A stretch of DNA of 32,500 nt, from NCBI GenBank assembly GCA_015478945.1, contig JABUQX010014954.1:1-32500 (forward strand), read 5' to 3'. Positions 1-9,689 of the stretch are shown here, piece after piece (within the stretch, counting starts at the first letter, position 1; the number at the start of each line of letters is the position of its first letter). The notes under the pieces were generated by a model. The model had not been told where the DNA came from. It saw only the letters and a list, made by a program, of their open reading frames with translations, and ran no database searches. This DNA is from Trachelipus rathkii. Lineage: Eukaryota > Arthropoda > Malacostraca > Isopoda > Trachelipodidae. Made by a program: the position numbers and the translations under genes.

Positions 1-170
1 AGAAGAAGATTCCGTGGCGTGGCCTTCGTCAACACTTACGCGGACATCTGCTAAGGGGAGGAGCTACCAGTAACATCCCAGCAGATGTGAATAAATTTAC
101 TTAAAGAGGGTTATTTTATTATGAATTACCTTATTCACATTGAGCGTTGAATTTGTACTGTTTAGTTGAT
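1..170. other. Unassigned sequence, no gene seen
   Basis: The first 60 bases are mixed-composition, then the sequence becomes AT-rich. No open frame with recognisable similarity is seen. Bases 1-30 resemble bases 450-478 in direct orientation (both read AAGAAGATT, then CCGTGG, then GCCTTC). Confidence 0.4.
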
Positions 171-345
171 TATACTATATATTATTTATATATATAATAT
201 ATATAATAATATATATACGTATGTAAATATATATATATATAATATATATAAATATATATAAAATCATATATAAATAATTTATAATATATAAATAATTTAT
301 TATATATATATATTTAATATATATAGAGATAAATATTATTTAGCA
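171..345. repeat. Degenerate TA-rich block
   Basis: Almost pure A and T, with many short runs of TATATA interrupted by AA or TT steps. It holds no gene. Confidence 0.8.
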
Positions 346-559
346 ATAGACAATTCACCCATGTCGATATGTTAGCGTCTTCTCACAGCTCTACAGGATT
401 AAAATACGCGACAATTGAAATCATATTGGAAGTTCGACGAAAAAGGTAAGAAGATTATCCGTGGTCCGCCTTCTTTTATTTTACTTCTTGTCGTTGTTTT
501 ACAACATTGAAGAGGTGAGTAAATCTAGTAAGATAAGGGGGTTAGAATATGGGGGAAAA

Positions 560-965
560 AGACCTTATATCCCTTCCCACAAGAGTCAAGGCTGACAGTG
601 ATCAACCCAATAAGAGCTCAACGCGATGCGAGAGATCGACGGGGAGTGGGGGAAAACGCAGTACGAGAGCGGGTAAGCCATCCTACTTTAACAATTGACA
701 GACCTAAGGCAACGAAGAACATGAACTCCGGAGCGGTCGTGGGTTCGGTGGATGAGGTGGCAAGCGGGTTCCGAAAAATGGCGAGCCGCGGGGGCGGGGG
801 TGCGGGGCTCAGCAGGGGCGTTCGAGGGCGCTGGGGATCGTTAACGGGGCATAGCGATGAGGGGGAGGGATAAAGGGCAAGCTGAAGACAACCATTAGCA
901 TCAGGAGGTGGTGACTCACAGGTGAACCGGTTGGAGGCGTTGAAGCGAGACAGACAGTACACATC
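560..965. other. GC-rich island, unassigned
   Basis: This is a sharp compositional island within AT-rich DNA, with G-rich runs on the + strand around 780-870 (for example GGGGGCGGGGGTGCGGGG). Frames of 91 codons (+ strand, 598-873) and 114 codons (- strand, 618-962) are open, but both are rich in Arg, Gly, Ser or Pro as expected from GC-biased noncoding DNA. I recognise no domain. It could be a fragment of a mobile element or a host regulatory region; the sequence does not decide. Confidence 0.45.
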
Positions 966-1009
966 GGCGCGTGATAGTTTAATATATGTATTGTGTTAGA
1001 TAGTGTGTT

Positions 1010-1185
1010 GTGTAAATTTAATTTGTAGATTATATATAGTTGTATTACTTAGGTAATGACATAACAAATTATTTTATTATATTATTATATTATTTATTAT
1101 TAATATATTTATATACCGGTTAAATATATATATATAATTGCGTATTATATGTAATTTGATATATATATTATATTATATTAATCTT
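1010..1185. repeat. Degenerate AT/TA-rich block
   Basis: AT-only stretches with imperfect ATTATA and TATATA runs, ending just before a short mixed-composition segment at 1190-1300 in which no gene is seen. Confidence 0.7.
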
Positions 1186-1304
1186 TTGTATGGAACATGA
1201 ATACCTCTACACTTACGTTATCGTGAAGTCGTATGTGCGCGGCCTAACGGCGCCCCCACACACATCAACATACGATACAATTACCAATTGACAGACAGGT
1301 ATCA

Positions 1305-1411
1305 TACATAGGGCATACATTACATACATAGCTTATATACATCACATATACATATACATACATACATACATAAAACATACATACATACATACAATTACAT
1401 ACATTACATAG
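1305..1411 (+). repeat. (TACA)n microsatellite, imperfect
   Basis: Repeated ACAT/TACA tetranucleotides with variant units (CATA, TATACA) across about 105 bp. The longest pure runs are near 1356-1391. Confidence 0.9.
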
Positions 1412-2420
1412 ATTTACTCTACTTAACGTGTATCGTAAATTGACATCGTCAATTGTACGTAATGTAGTTTTCCTAGGGAGTATGCGTTAGTCATACATAG
1501 TTTGTTATAGTAAACGTATTTTTTTCATGTTGCGTATTTCACTCGGGCTCCGGTCAATTATTTACTAGCCTGGGTTCCCTAATTAATGTTACGATGATCA
1601 ATAGATATCAAGAGATCAGATGATCACTCATTTGTGCAATGCTTTGGGGGGGAAAAAAAATTTTTTATAATATTCCAATGGTTGAGTTATTGTGGTCGAC
1701 CGTTCCAAATTTGAATAAGAGTAAAGATATTAGTAATTATGAGGGAGGAGTCTATTTGGCATAGAAACTGTGAAATAGGAGACAGTGGTGGAAGAGAAGT
1801 CATGTGCTGAAAAGTAGAGAAAAGTTGGGATATATCACAATACTCTTTTTTTATAACTTTTATATCAAACAAGACTTTCTCTCCATTACTGAGTCTCCTA
1901 ATCCAATTCTATCAGATGTTAACTTATTTTATATAGGAAACGAACTCTAAAGGAAACAACAGTAAATCTAAGTTAGATTTAAAGAATGAGACGGTACGAG
2001 TAATATTAGCAGCATAATAAATGTAAAGATCAGATTAGAATCGATATAAGATCTGTAAGAGGGAAGATTTAGTATAAAAGTTGTGCCAGACTCTATGCGA
2101 AAGCTTTCATAGCCATCAGTTAAAACATTCAACGAAATCCAAATAGAAAACGACCGAAAATCAGATATAAAAGATAAATTATCCACATTAGCAAGCATTT
2201 CTTTCGAATCCCAAATGGAAAATAACCAATCTGAAGATTATGTGCTTCGAAATCTTATATTAGAGAATAATTGAATGCAACTTTATGCAAGTTCTTGGAT
2301 GAGTTATTAATGAGTCCTGTTGAAGACGGAAATTAGTTGTTTAGTGGGGCTATTCCCCTTTTTCTTCCTGGTTTTTTTTGTGTTACACGCCTCTAATAGG
2401 CTAATAATTTTGAGATATCA
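1412..2420. other. Long gene-poor stretch, no gene recognised
   Basis: About 1 kb of AT-rich, non-simple DNA. On the + strand around 2080-2270 there is a short stretch that reads like an Asn/Asp/Glu-rich coding fragment. On the - strand there are 60-76 codon frames at 1687-1872 and 1968-2198. None contains a motif I recognise, and composition alone can explain all of them. Confidence 0.5.
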
Positions 2421-2585
2421 TCATATATATATATATATTATATATTATATATATATACTATATATATATATATAGTATATATTATACATAGTTTAACTAG
2501 TATATTATATATATATAGTATATATAGTATATATCCATATATATATATGTACTACTTATATAATATATATATATATATATACGGT
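2421..2585. repeat. Degenerate (TA)n block
   Basis: Long runs of TATATA with interruptions such as AGTATATA and CCATATATA. A mixed stretch (2586-2750) containing no gene follows, up to the first TIR element. Confidence 0.85.
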
Positions 2586-2759
2586 CTATACGGGTATTAT
2601 ATTAAGTAGTATACTATATAGGGGGAAAAACTTACTATCTACTAGGTAGTGAGTGATATATAGTATGGTAGGACCCTGTTTTGGGGTGTCTATATAAATC
2701 AGACTATTCTTCGATACAGGTTGTTTGGATTAGTATGGTATTTTCGGTTTTCATACTAT

Positions 2760-3310
2760 TTTCGAGTAGGCTAGAAGTGATTTCTAACAATGGCCGCAAG
2801 CTTATACAGTAGGTGGAACGGAATGCTACTAAAAAAATATATAGGAACCCTTTACTTTAACGTTTTTACAGCTCCGTCGTTTTTTTTTTTAACTAAAAGG
2901 AATACCCATAGAGTTTGTAATACGCATAGGATGGCTAGGAGTCGGGTTAGGTCCTCTTTGCGGACACCTTACCCGAGGGAACGACGGAGGTAGGACTATT
3001 TCCCACGCTCCTGCCCTACGGGGTGATGGAAAATGTCCCCGCCCGTCTTTCGCCCTGTCTGGCTCGAGCCCCCTAATATTTATTTCATTTCAAATTTTAC
3101 TTTTTTTGTTTTATCATTTTTTGTAATAAGCTTTAATATGCGTGATTTCCAGAATATGTTTAATTGGATTTTCTGATAAGTTGTTTTATACTTGGTCGAG
3201 ATATTTCAAATATTTGATTTTTTTTTTTGAACATTTTTGTAATAAGCTTTATCATGGCTGATACCAAGTATGTAATTATGGGTTTTTCTGTAAGGATATT
3301 TCGGGTATTT
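2760..3310 (-). mobile_element. TIR element copy A1, core on minus strand, arms decayed
   Basis: The core lies at about 2935-3075. Read on the minus strand it starts with the GGGGGCTCGAGCC motif and continues through ACATTTTCCATCACCCCGTA, TAGTCCTAC and CCGACTCCTAGCC, the same order of blocks as in the copy at 15.03-16.11 kb. About 100 bp in the middle of the core are missing relative to that copy. The arm at 3117-3310 holds two diverged tandem units with a period of 116 bp, each with TTTTTGTAATAAGCTTTA near its start. The opposite arm near 2790-2815 carries a degraded inverted match (AAGCTTATACA). Outer ends are uncertain. No protein is encoded. Confidence 0.6.
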
Positions 3311-4500
3311 TGTCGGATATATGTTCAGTTCTTGGGAGAATCAAATTTTCTTTAAATAAAAACTCTGATATTTTTAAGGAATTTAATTTAAAAACATTAT
3401 AGAAATTGCGCCTATGATGCCAAAACAGCCACATAAATTCATTAATTAGTATCAATAATACTGAAGCAATATGTTAAACAAACATAACAAAATTAAAAAA
3501 AGTCAACAAAACTTAAGGAGTCGTAATACATAAACAAGAGGCCTATGAGGTACTATAATATTTATTATTAGACAATAAGGAAATAAATAATTTAACTTGA
3601 TATACTCCACTATAATATTTTATCACTATGATATATATATTTAATTTTCGTATAATATATATATATATTATTTATTTAAGTGCTATTCTATTTTTAACAA
3701 TAGTATATATAGGGGGTGATATATATATACTATATATATTATATTATATATATATCTATCTAAATAGAATAGAAATAGAATATATAAATAATATGATCGT
3801 AAAATAATCTGTCAACAAGCTTGCAGAATACCTTTTTAATTAAAAAATTTTAAGATATATAAATAGATTACACACTGCAACGAGCAGATAATTATATCTG
3901 GTTCTAAAGTCTCACACTCGAACGTTGAGAAACCAAAAATTATCCATTTATTAGGAGCTGACAGTGAATAGTAAAGAACCAACATTCATTTGGGTCTGGC
4001 GAAAGACAAAATATCAATAATATACTTATATTTATATATATATATTTTATTCGTATTATATATATACTCTACGTATACCCTATATATATAGTACTAAATA
4101 GGGATATAGACTCATATATATATAATAATATTGTACTTTATATTATACATTTATATACAAATTTATATATCTTTCACTCATTGTTATTAATAATAAAAAA
4201 GCTAAGCTTCATAACCTATGTAAATATTTATATATTTACTACGGTGAGCTTTCAAGAGAATAAGGAAGGATATATAGCTAGTGATTTAATATTATATAGT
4301 TAGTATAATTATGTTATATACTATGATATTTAATAGTAAGAATATAGTATATGAAACTCTATGAGTAGGGTTTGATATATGTGAGTAATAAGGCCTAATA
4401 TATCATACTAGTATATTTCAGATTAGTATGTAGATATAATAGTATATGTCATAGTAAATTATATAAGTACCGTATTGATTCTAGTATTGAGGATAACATC
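3311..4500. repeat. AT-rich spacer with several TA blocks
   Basis: The densest TA runs are near 3630-3790 and 4025-4165. The remainder (3311-3630, 3800-4020, 4170-4500) is AT-rich but not simple, and I see no gene in it. Confidence 0.7.
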
Positions 4501-5316
4501 CCAGAAAAGACACACATAAACATGCATGTACTAAAAAACTAAAAACGAGCATACATCGAATGTAGTTTATCATTGCAAGGTACTATCATTCAATTGGACA
4601 TTGTTTTGACGAACTTCAATTTTTGCATAACTAACATCAATAAATTAAAATAACGCTTTTGGCAACGCTCGCAAAAAATTTTTTAAAAATGCTTGGAAAG
4701 AATTATCGTTAATATATCTGAGAATTAAGGGATGAATTAGCGTCGAGTACTGAGTTACCCGAGGGAACCGCATAAGGTGCACTAAACTGTATGAATTCTT
4801 TTTCTTTTTTAACTACACGCACATAAACGCTGGGCCAGCTATCGGTAAAACTTTAGAGAGATGGGACAAGAGTGCATGGTTTCATTGCGGCCTAACGCAG
4901 GAGAGGACGACAAAGGAGGGGCCCCTCTGTCCCTCCGTCGGCTCGAACTATCCCCCTAAAGAAGGGGATATAACGAAGAAAAAATAACATTTTTTTCCAA
5001 AAGCGTAAAAATAAAAATACTATTTGGCAACTCTTGCTCATTCGTGAACTAAGCGCAGGGATTCAATTGTCCAATCAACTAGCGTACAAACCATGCCAAG
5101 ATCAATAGATTTATACTAATATTTAAGGTGTATTAATAATAATAATATAGCAAAGAATTTTAGTAATTTTTTTTAGGATTTTCAATTTCGATTGAAAAAG
5201 GATTCGTTTCTTTGCCTTTGATGAATCAAAATAGTTGTTTATTTTTCCTCGTAGATGTTACAGTTTGTTCTATAGTTACAGACTGCCTGACCTCCTAATC
5301 TTGGTGTTATGCGGCC
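4501..5316 (-). mobile_element. TIR element copy B1 (subfamily B), minus strand
   Basis: Read on the minus strand this matches the copy at 19.29-20.04 kb block by block. Shared parts include a TTGCC-AAATAGTATTTTTA segment just outside the core, the core start GGGGGATAGTTCGAGCCGAC, GGAGGGACAGAGG, the run TAGTTAAAAAAGAAAAA after the core, and an inner arm with GCCAAAAGCGTTATTTT. The low-coordinate end begins CCAGAAAAGACAC and then ACATGCATGTA, resembling the high-coordinate terminus of the 19.3 kb copy read on its minus strand (CCAGACCAGAAAGC, ACATGCACGTAAC). The opposite end is placed near the GCGGCC at 5311-5316. No coding capacity is visible. Confidence 0.7.
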
Positions 5317-5334
5317 ATCATACTATATTTATAC

Positions 5335-5403
<69 letters not shown>

Positions 5404-5490
5404 ATAATATATTATTATATTATATATATATATATATATTAATATATATAATATATTATTATATAATATATTATCTATATTATATAATAT
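5335..5490. repeat. (TA)n block
   Basis: About 155 bp of nearly uninterrupted TA and ATTATA units. The Ile/Tyr-only reading frame through it is an artefact of the repeat. Confidence 0.95.
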
Positions 5491-5564
5491 TCATCGCCCA
5501 AGTCCTGTGGAAAATGGACAGATGATGCGAACTGGGGAATTTCAGAAAGAGCAGGTATCACACA

Positions 5565-5602
5565 TTGTGTGTGTGGTGTGTGTGTGTGTGTGTGTGTGTG
5601 TG
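5565..5602 (+). repeat. (TG)n microsatellite
   Basis: About 19 TG units with one GG interruption. Confidence 0.97.
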
Positions 5603-6119
5603 CCTTCCTTTGCCACTATATGGGGAAACCTGAAACGTAGATACACACACTGCATGAGGCAGGACCAGTTTCACTAAAATTCACCTAACAGGGAACCTTT
5701 TTGGTAGAAAAGCCGGTCCCGCGTGAATAAGAAGTTTGTTATTTATTTAGTAGTACCTTTTTGAATGTTTCATATGATAATAACCTTTTCCTTTTTCTTT
5801 CGTGTGAAAAAAAAACTCGGTAGGTAATCCTGGATTATTGATAAATGGGTATGTTAAAGATTTTAAACACGAATTTTTGTGTGGACTTTTTGTCGCTATA
5901 ATATCCTTTTGAGTTTTTCCTCTTGATATTTCTGGGTCTATGGGGAGATTGTAGGGGTTAATAAATACATTTTTTAATTAATAAAATTTTTTATGTCTAT
6001 ATTTGAATATCGATGCTGTATTTAAATGAAATCGAAGAGTAACCATCATTGTTTTTCATTATTTCTTTGGATATAATATGGGATTATATTTTTATTGAGG
6101 GTAAAAATATATTTTTTAG
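5603..6119. other. Unassigned sequence, no gene seen
   Basis: Mixed, T-rich DNA with no open frame of note and no clear match to the TIR family arms or to the retroelements in this window. Confidence 0.5.
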
Positions 6120-6403
6120 GGAGGGTAGAATTAATATCTAGTAATATATATATTTATACAATAGGGATAAATAGGTATATAATAGTATATATACTAACTG
6201 ATAGATATATTACTTAGGGTTAATATATATATCAGACAGATCTGGGGGATACTATATATGTACTATAATATAATCATTACGCAGAATATATACTATAATA
6301 ATATACTATATATTATATATACCTATAGTATATATAGCAGCTACCTATACTATATTAGTCCTGAGGGCAGCTAACACTATATATATTATATATATATATT
6401 ATA
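6120..6403. repeat. Degenerate TA-rich block
   Basis: Repeated ATATAT and ACTATA units with scattered GC interruptions. It ends directly at the terminus of the next TIR element. Confidence 0.8.
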
Positions 6404-7627
6404 GGCTCAGGCCTCTAGAAGAGCCGACAATGCCATATGCTCAAACAATCACACAATCAGCTACCGGGATTTAAACAGGAATACATTTTGCTGGTTCGGG
6501 AGGAGGATGATCGGCATTCCTGGCCAATAATTCTTAAACCGGGGGTGCAGGAAACTGATATAAAAAAAAAAACCAAACAAAATAAAAAAAAAGAAGAAAA
6601 AAAAAAACCCCTCAATGAATAGAAAAAACACTACAAAGCTACAGGGAAATGAAATACATCTTTGGAGAATCCTTGTAAGATTTTGGTTAGGAAAATGTAT
6701 ATAACTAGAAAAAACAAAAAAAAAATAAATTTAACATAAATTTGCCTAGGTGTTTTTAAGGGAGGTGCTTGAGGACAAGGATATCATAACTAGTACCGTA
6801 AAAATATATTAGGAGGTATTGTAAAGGTGGATTACAGCAACGGCAATTTTTAGGGGGCTCGAGCCAGCATGGGCACAAAAACAGCAGGGGGGGAAGAGGA
6901 CGTTTTCACATTACCCGTAGGGGAGGGGCGGAGGAACCGCCCTTCCTGCGACAAATTCCGGAGGTTTAACAAATACCCGACAACCAGCGAGGGGTTTTTC
7001 TACGGCAGACCCTCAATCGAGAGGCGCGTGAATTTAGTCGCCTACCCCGTAGTTTCCCGGTAAGGCGGCGAGGACCCCAATCTTCTGACATTCGGTGGGC
7101 GGTTATAGTTTTGGTTTAGGGCGGCTTGGGTGTATTTCTTTAGTATAAAAAAAAAGCGGAGGAAAAAGGTATATAGAAATTATGGGCTATGTTATTTTTA
7201 ACGAGTATATCCAATAAAAGGTCTAAATGGAGGCTCTCTAATTCATTAAGGTTGACTTAATAAGGGTAATTTAATAAAGGGTTTTAGGGTTAACAATAAT
7301 TTTTTTTTATTTGTTTTTTATTTCTTCTATTGTGTCAATATTATCAGTAAACAGTTTTTTTATCACAGACTGGGTCCAAAAATGTATTCCTTTCTCGCTT
7401 AGTAAGCTTATCTGGTAGTTTTGGAGATATTACAAATTATTTTTTATTTTTTTTTTATTTTTTTTTTTTATTTCATTTTTTTCACCGCACACTGGAAAAT
7501 TGGAGGCACAGCATTCTCTAGCACCAAGGTGTATTTCCTTTTCCCGGCTATGCTGTTTATGTAACTTTACGTTTGACCTTTTGAGAATAGTGGATTGTGG
7601 CTCTTTTTTTCTATAGAGGCTGAGCGC
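6404..7627 (+). mobile_element. TIR element copy A2, both termini recognisable
   Basis: This is the clearest copy. The left end reads GCTCAGGCCTCTAGAAGAG. The right end, read on the other strand, gives GCTCAGCCTCTATAGA followed by AGAGCC. Both continue with ACAATGCC/ACAATCC and a CTCAAA block. Each arm is a few hundred bases long, A-rich on the left and T-rich on the right, and contains GGAATACATTTT-like blocks in opposite orientation. The GC-rich core runs from about 6850 to 7115 and starts TAGGGGGCTCGAGCC, with the perfect 10-bp palindrome GGCTCGAGCC at 6856-6865. The element lies directly between TA-rich blocks. No transposase is encoded; the 61- and 64-codon frames inside it are low-complexity or compositional. 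The arm length and fold-back design recall foldback-like or MITE-like elements, but I cannot assign a superfamily. Confidence 0.75.
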
Positions 7628-7867
7628 TATATATACTATATATGTTATATATGATGTAGCTATATTTAGGTATATATATAATATATACGCCTATTATAGT
7701 ATTCGAAACGGGACTCATAAAATAACTATAGTATTTTATATATGTAAAATACTTATGACTATATTAATATTTATATTTGACCAATTTAGGTGTGTACTTA
7801 TATATATTTATGAATAGGTATATACGTAAGCGGGCCACTTAATATTCTGGTAGTAACCCTATACTAT
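7628..7867. repeat. TA-rich spacer between two TIR elements
   Basis: Short TA runs and AT-rich DNA of about 240 bp separating two elements in the same orientation. It holds no gene. Confidence 0.7.
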
Positions 7868-9153
7868 GGCCAGCCTCTAAGATATTGATTGTCAAACAAA
7901 AGCTCCTCACTCTCAAAACTACTTACAGCTCACGCGGGGCATTTAAGAGGATATACATTTGTCTGGAAATTTCAACTGGCAAAATTTTTACACCGTAGGA
8001 GAAACTGTATACGCAAAAAGTGAAAAAAAAAAATAAAATAACCAAATCATATTTTCTCCGAAACTACAAAAAGCTACTCATCCAACCATGACTACAGGGT
8101 ATTATTATGTTGAAGCTTATAGTAAGGAATTATGAGAGCGTGGTAGGAAAAATGTAAAAAAGATCGAAAGAAGCAAAAACAAGAGAATAAAGACATGAGC
8201 AGAAATAGATGGGCACATACGGAGTGGTCTCCTTTAAGGAGAGTGAGAGGGACACAGGTGAGCACTGTGAGACAGGATAGAGTGTAAGCTATTGAGCGTA
8301 CGAATATACACTTGAGTATTCTCACATAATTTTGGTAAAGTATTAACATCGGCAATTTTAGGGGCATCAGAGCCAGAGACTGGAAGCGAAACACAGGGAG
8401 GAGGAACCGTAATTACCAATAATCCCGTAGGGCGAGGGGCGGAAGGGAACTTTCGAACCCGCGAGCTACGGGGGACCCACAAGATACGCAGGGAAAGCAA
8501 AGCGGGGGCTTGGCTGTTGAGTTTACACCCTTCCCGCGAAAGGGGGTGGATATTAGTCCTAGGCCGGGTTTGCCCGTCTTCCCAGAAGCGGAAGGCCGAG
8601 GGAGAAACCTACGGCGACTCCTGCCATTGCGGTGCGGTATACGCCATGGGGTTCATTCTTTAGTTCACACAGGAACGCCAAGGAATCTTAAATTGAAAGC
8701 TGTCTATGTAGTGGTTCTAACGGAGTAAACCATAAGGAGGTCTCAGAATAGGTGGTATGATCATATTGGAAAAGGAGGCAAGTGGTTGATTAATTGGTAA
8801 TCACTTTTTTTAATTGTGGTTTTCTATCTTTTTTTAGCGATTTTATTCGTATCCATAAAGTTCTTACCTGAGTTGAGAAATGCCCAGAAAAGGTACTCCT
8901 TTAATTCCCTGTAAGTCACTCTTTTTTGACTTTTCTCTGTCTGGTTTATTTTTCTTTTTGTTATTCTATTATTATTTTTTTTACGATTTATGGTTTTCTG
9001 GCTATATCTGATGCAGTTACAAGATCAGCCGCCAGGTAACCAAAACCATCTCGAGTTTGTGATATTCGAGTAGGCTTGGTCAGCCGTGGGATTTTAGTTT
9101 TTTTGAGATTTTATGGAATTTGTATGGCTCTTTTGAGTTGTCGAGGCTGGGGC
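7868..9153 (+). mobile_element. TIR element copy A3
   Basis: The left end reads GGCCAGCCTCTAAG and then GCTCCTCACTCTCAAAACTA. The right end, read on the opposite strand, gives GGCCCCAGCCTCGAC, then AAGAGCC, then a TCTCAAAAAAACTA block, so the termini match with small gaps. The core (about 8358-8652) follows the family order: CGGCAATTTTAGGGGCATCA, CCCGTAGGGCGAGGGGCGG, ATTAGTCCTA, CGACTCCTGCCA and TGCGGTATACGCC. The CTCGAG palindrome is mutated here. The left arm is longer than in the other copies. Open frames of 72-100 codons across the core and left arm run on both strands and show no domain. Confidence 0.7.
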
Positions 9154-9660
9154 CTGATCACCGGGCTCTCATAAGGTCGCGGCCGGATTAATACTATATA
9201 TAAATAAATACGTAGATGAAAAATTGCGTATATGTTTATTTATATTTACGCGATCATAGCATATATATAATTACTCTGTTAGGTTTGTGTTCACCTTATC
9301 TAATAAAAGTTACTAGGGATATATCTCAAAGCTAATGTATTCGCTTACCTGGTCGTCTCAGTATACCTGTGCTTCAGTATCGCCATCTAACCTAGAGATA
9401 GGAATAATAATCTATCGGTTTAGATTTATATATATAGGCAAACGGAACCGGTTATTATAATACTATAATAATATTATATATATATATATTATAATATAAT
9501 ATATAACTATAGTAAGCAATTACTCTTGTATATATTATGGTTCGGGATTGCTATTTTCAGTATTTAGGCTTTGTTAGGCGTTTCGTTACATTTGCTACTG
9601 GCAAATAATAATCAGGATTCCTTAATTCTTTGCAAGCCAATTCACTTTTCAAAAGAGGTC
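9154..9660. other. AT-rich spacer with a short TA block
   Basis: Mixed DNA. A TA block lies at about 9470-9505. No gene is seen up to the piggyBac relic. Confidence 0.55.
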
Positions 9661-9689
9661 ATTTGTTGAGTTAGATCTTGGGAGGATAG

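Noticed and set aside
618..962. 114-codon minus-strand frame, Pro/Ser-rich
   Set aside because: Explained by the GC-rich island; no recognisable domain and no conserved start context.
1305..1411. CRISPR-like array
   Set aside because: Plain tetranucleotide microsatellite with no spacers, and the sequence is eukaryotic in character.
5235..5525. 96-codon Ile/Tyr-rich reading frame
   Set aside because: Most of it is a TA repeat translated as Tyr-Ile; there is no protein-like composition.
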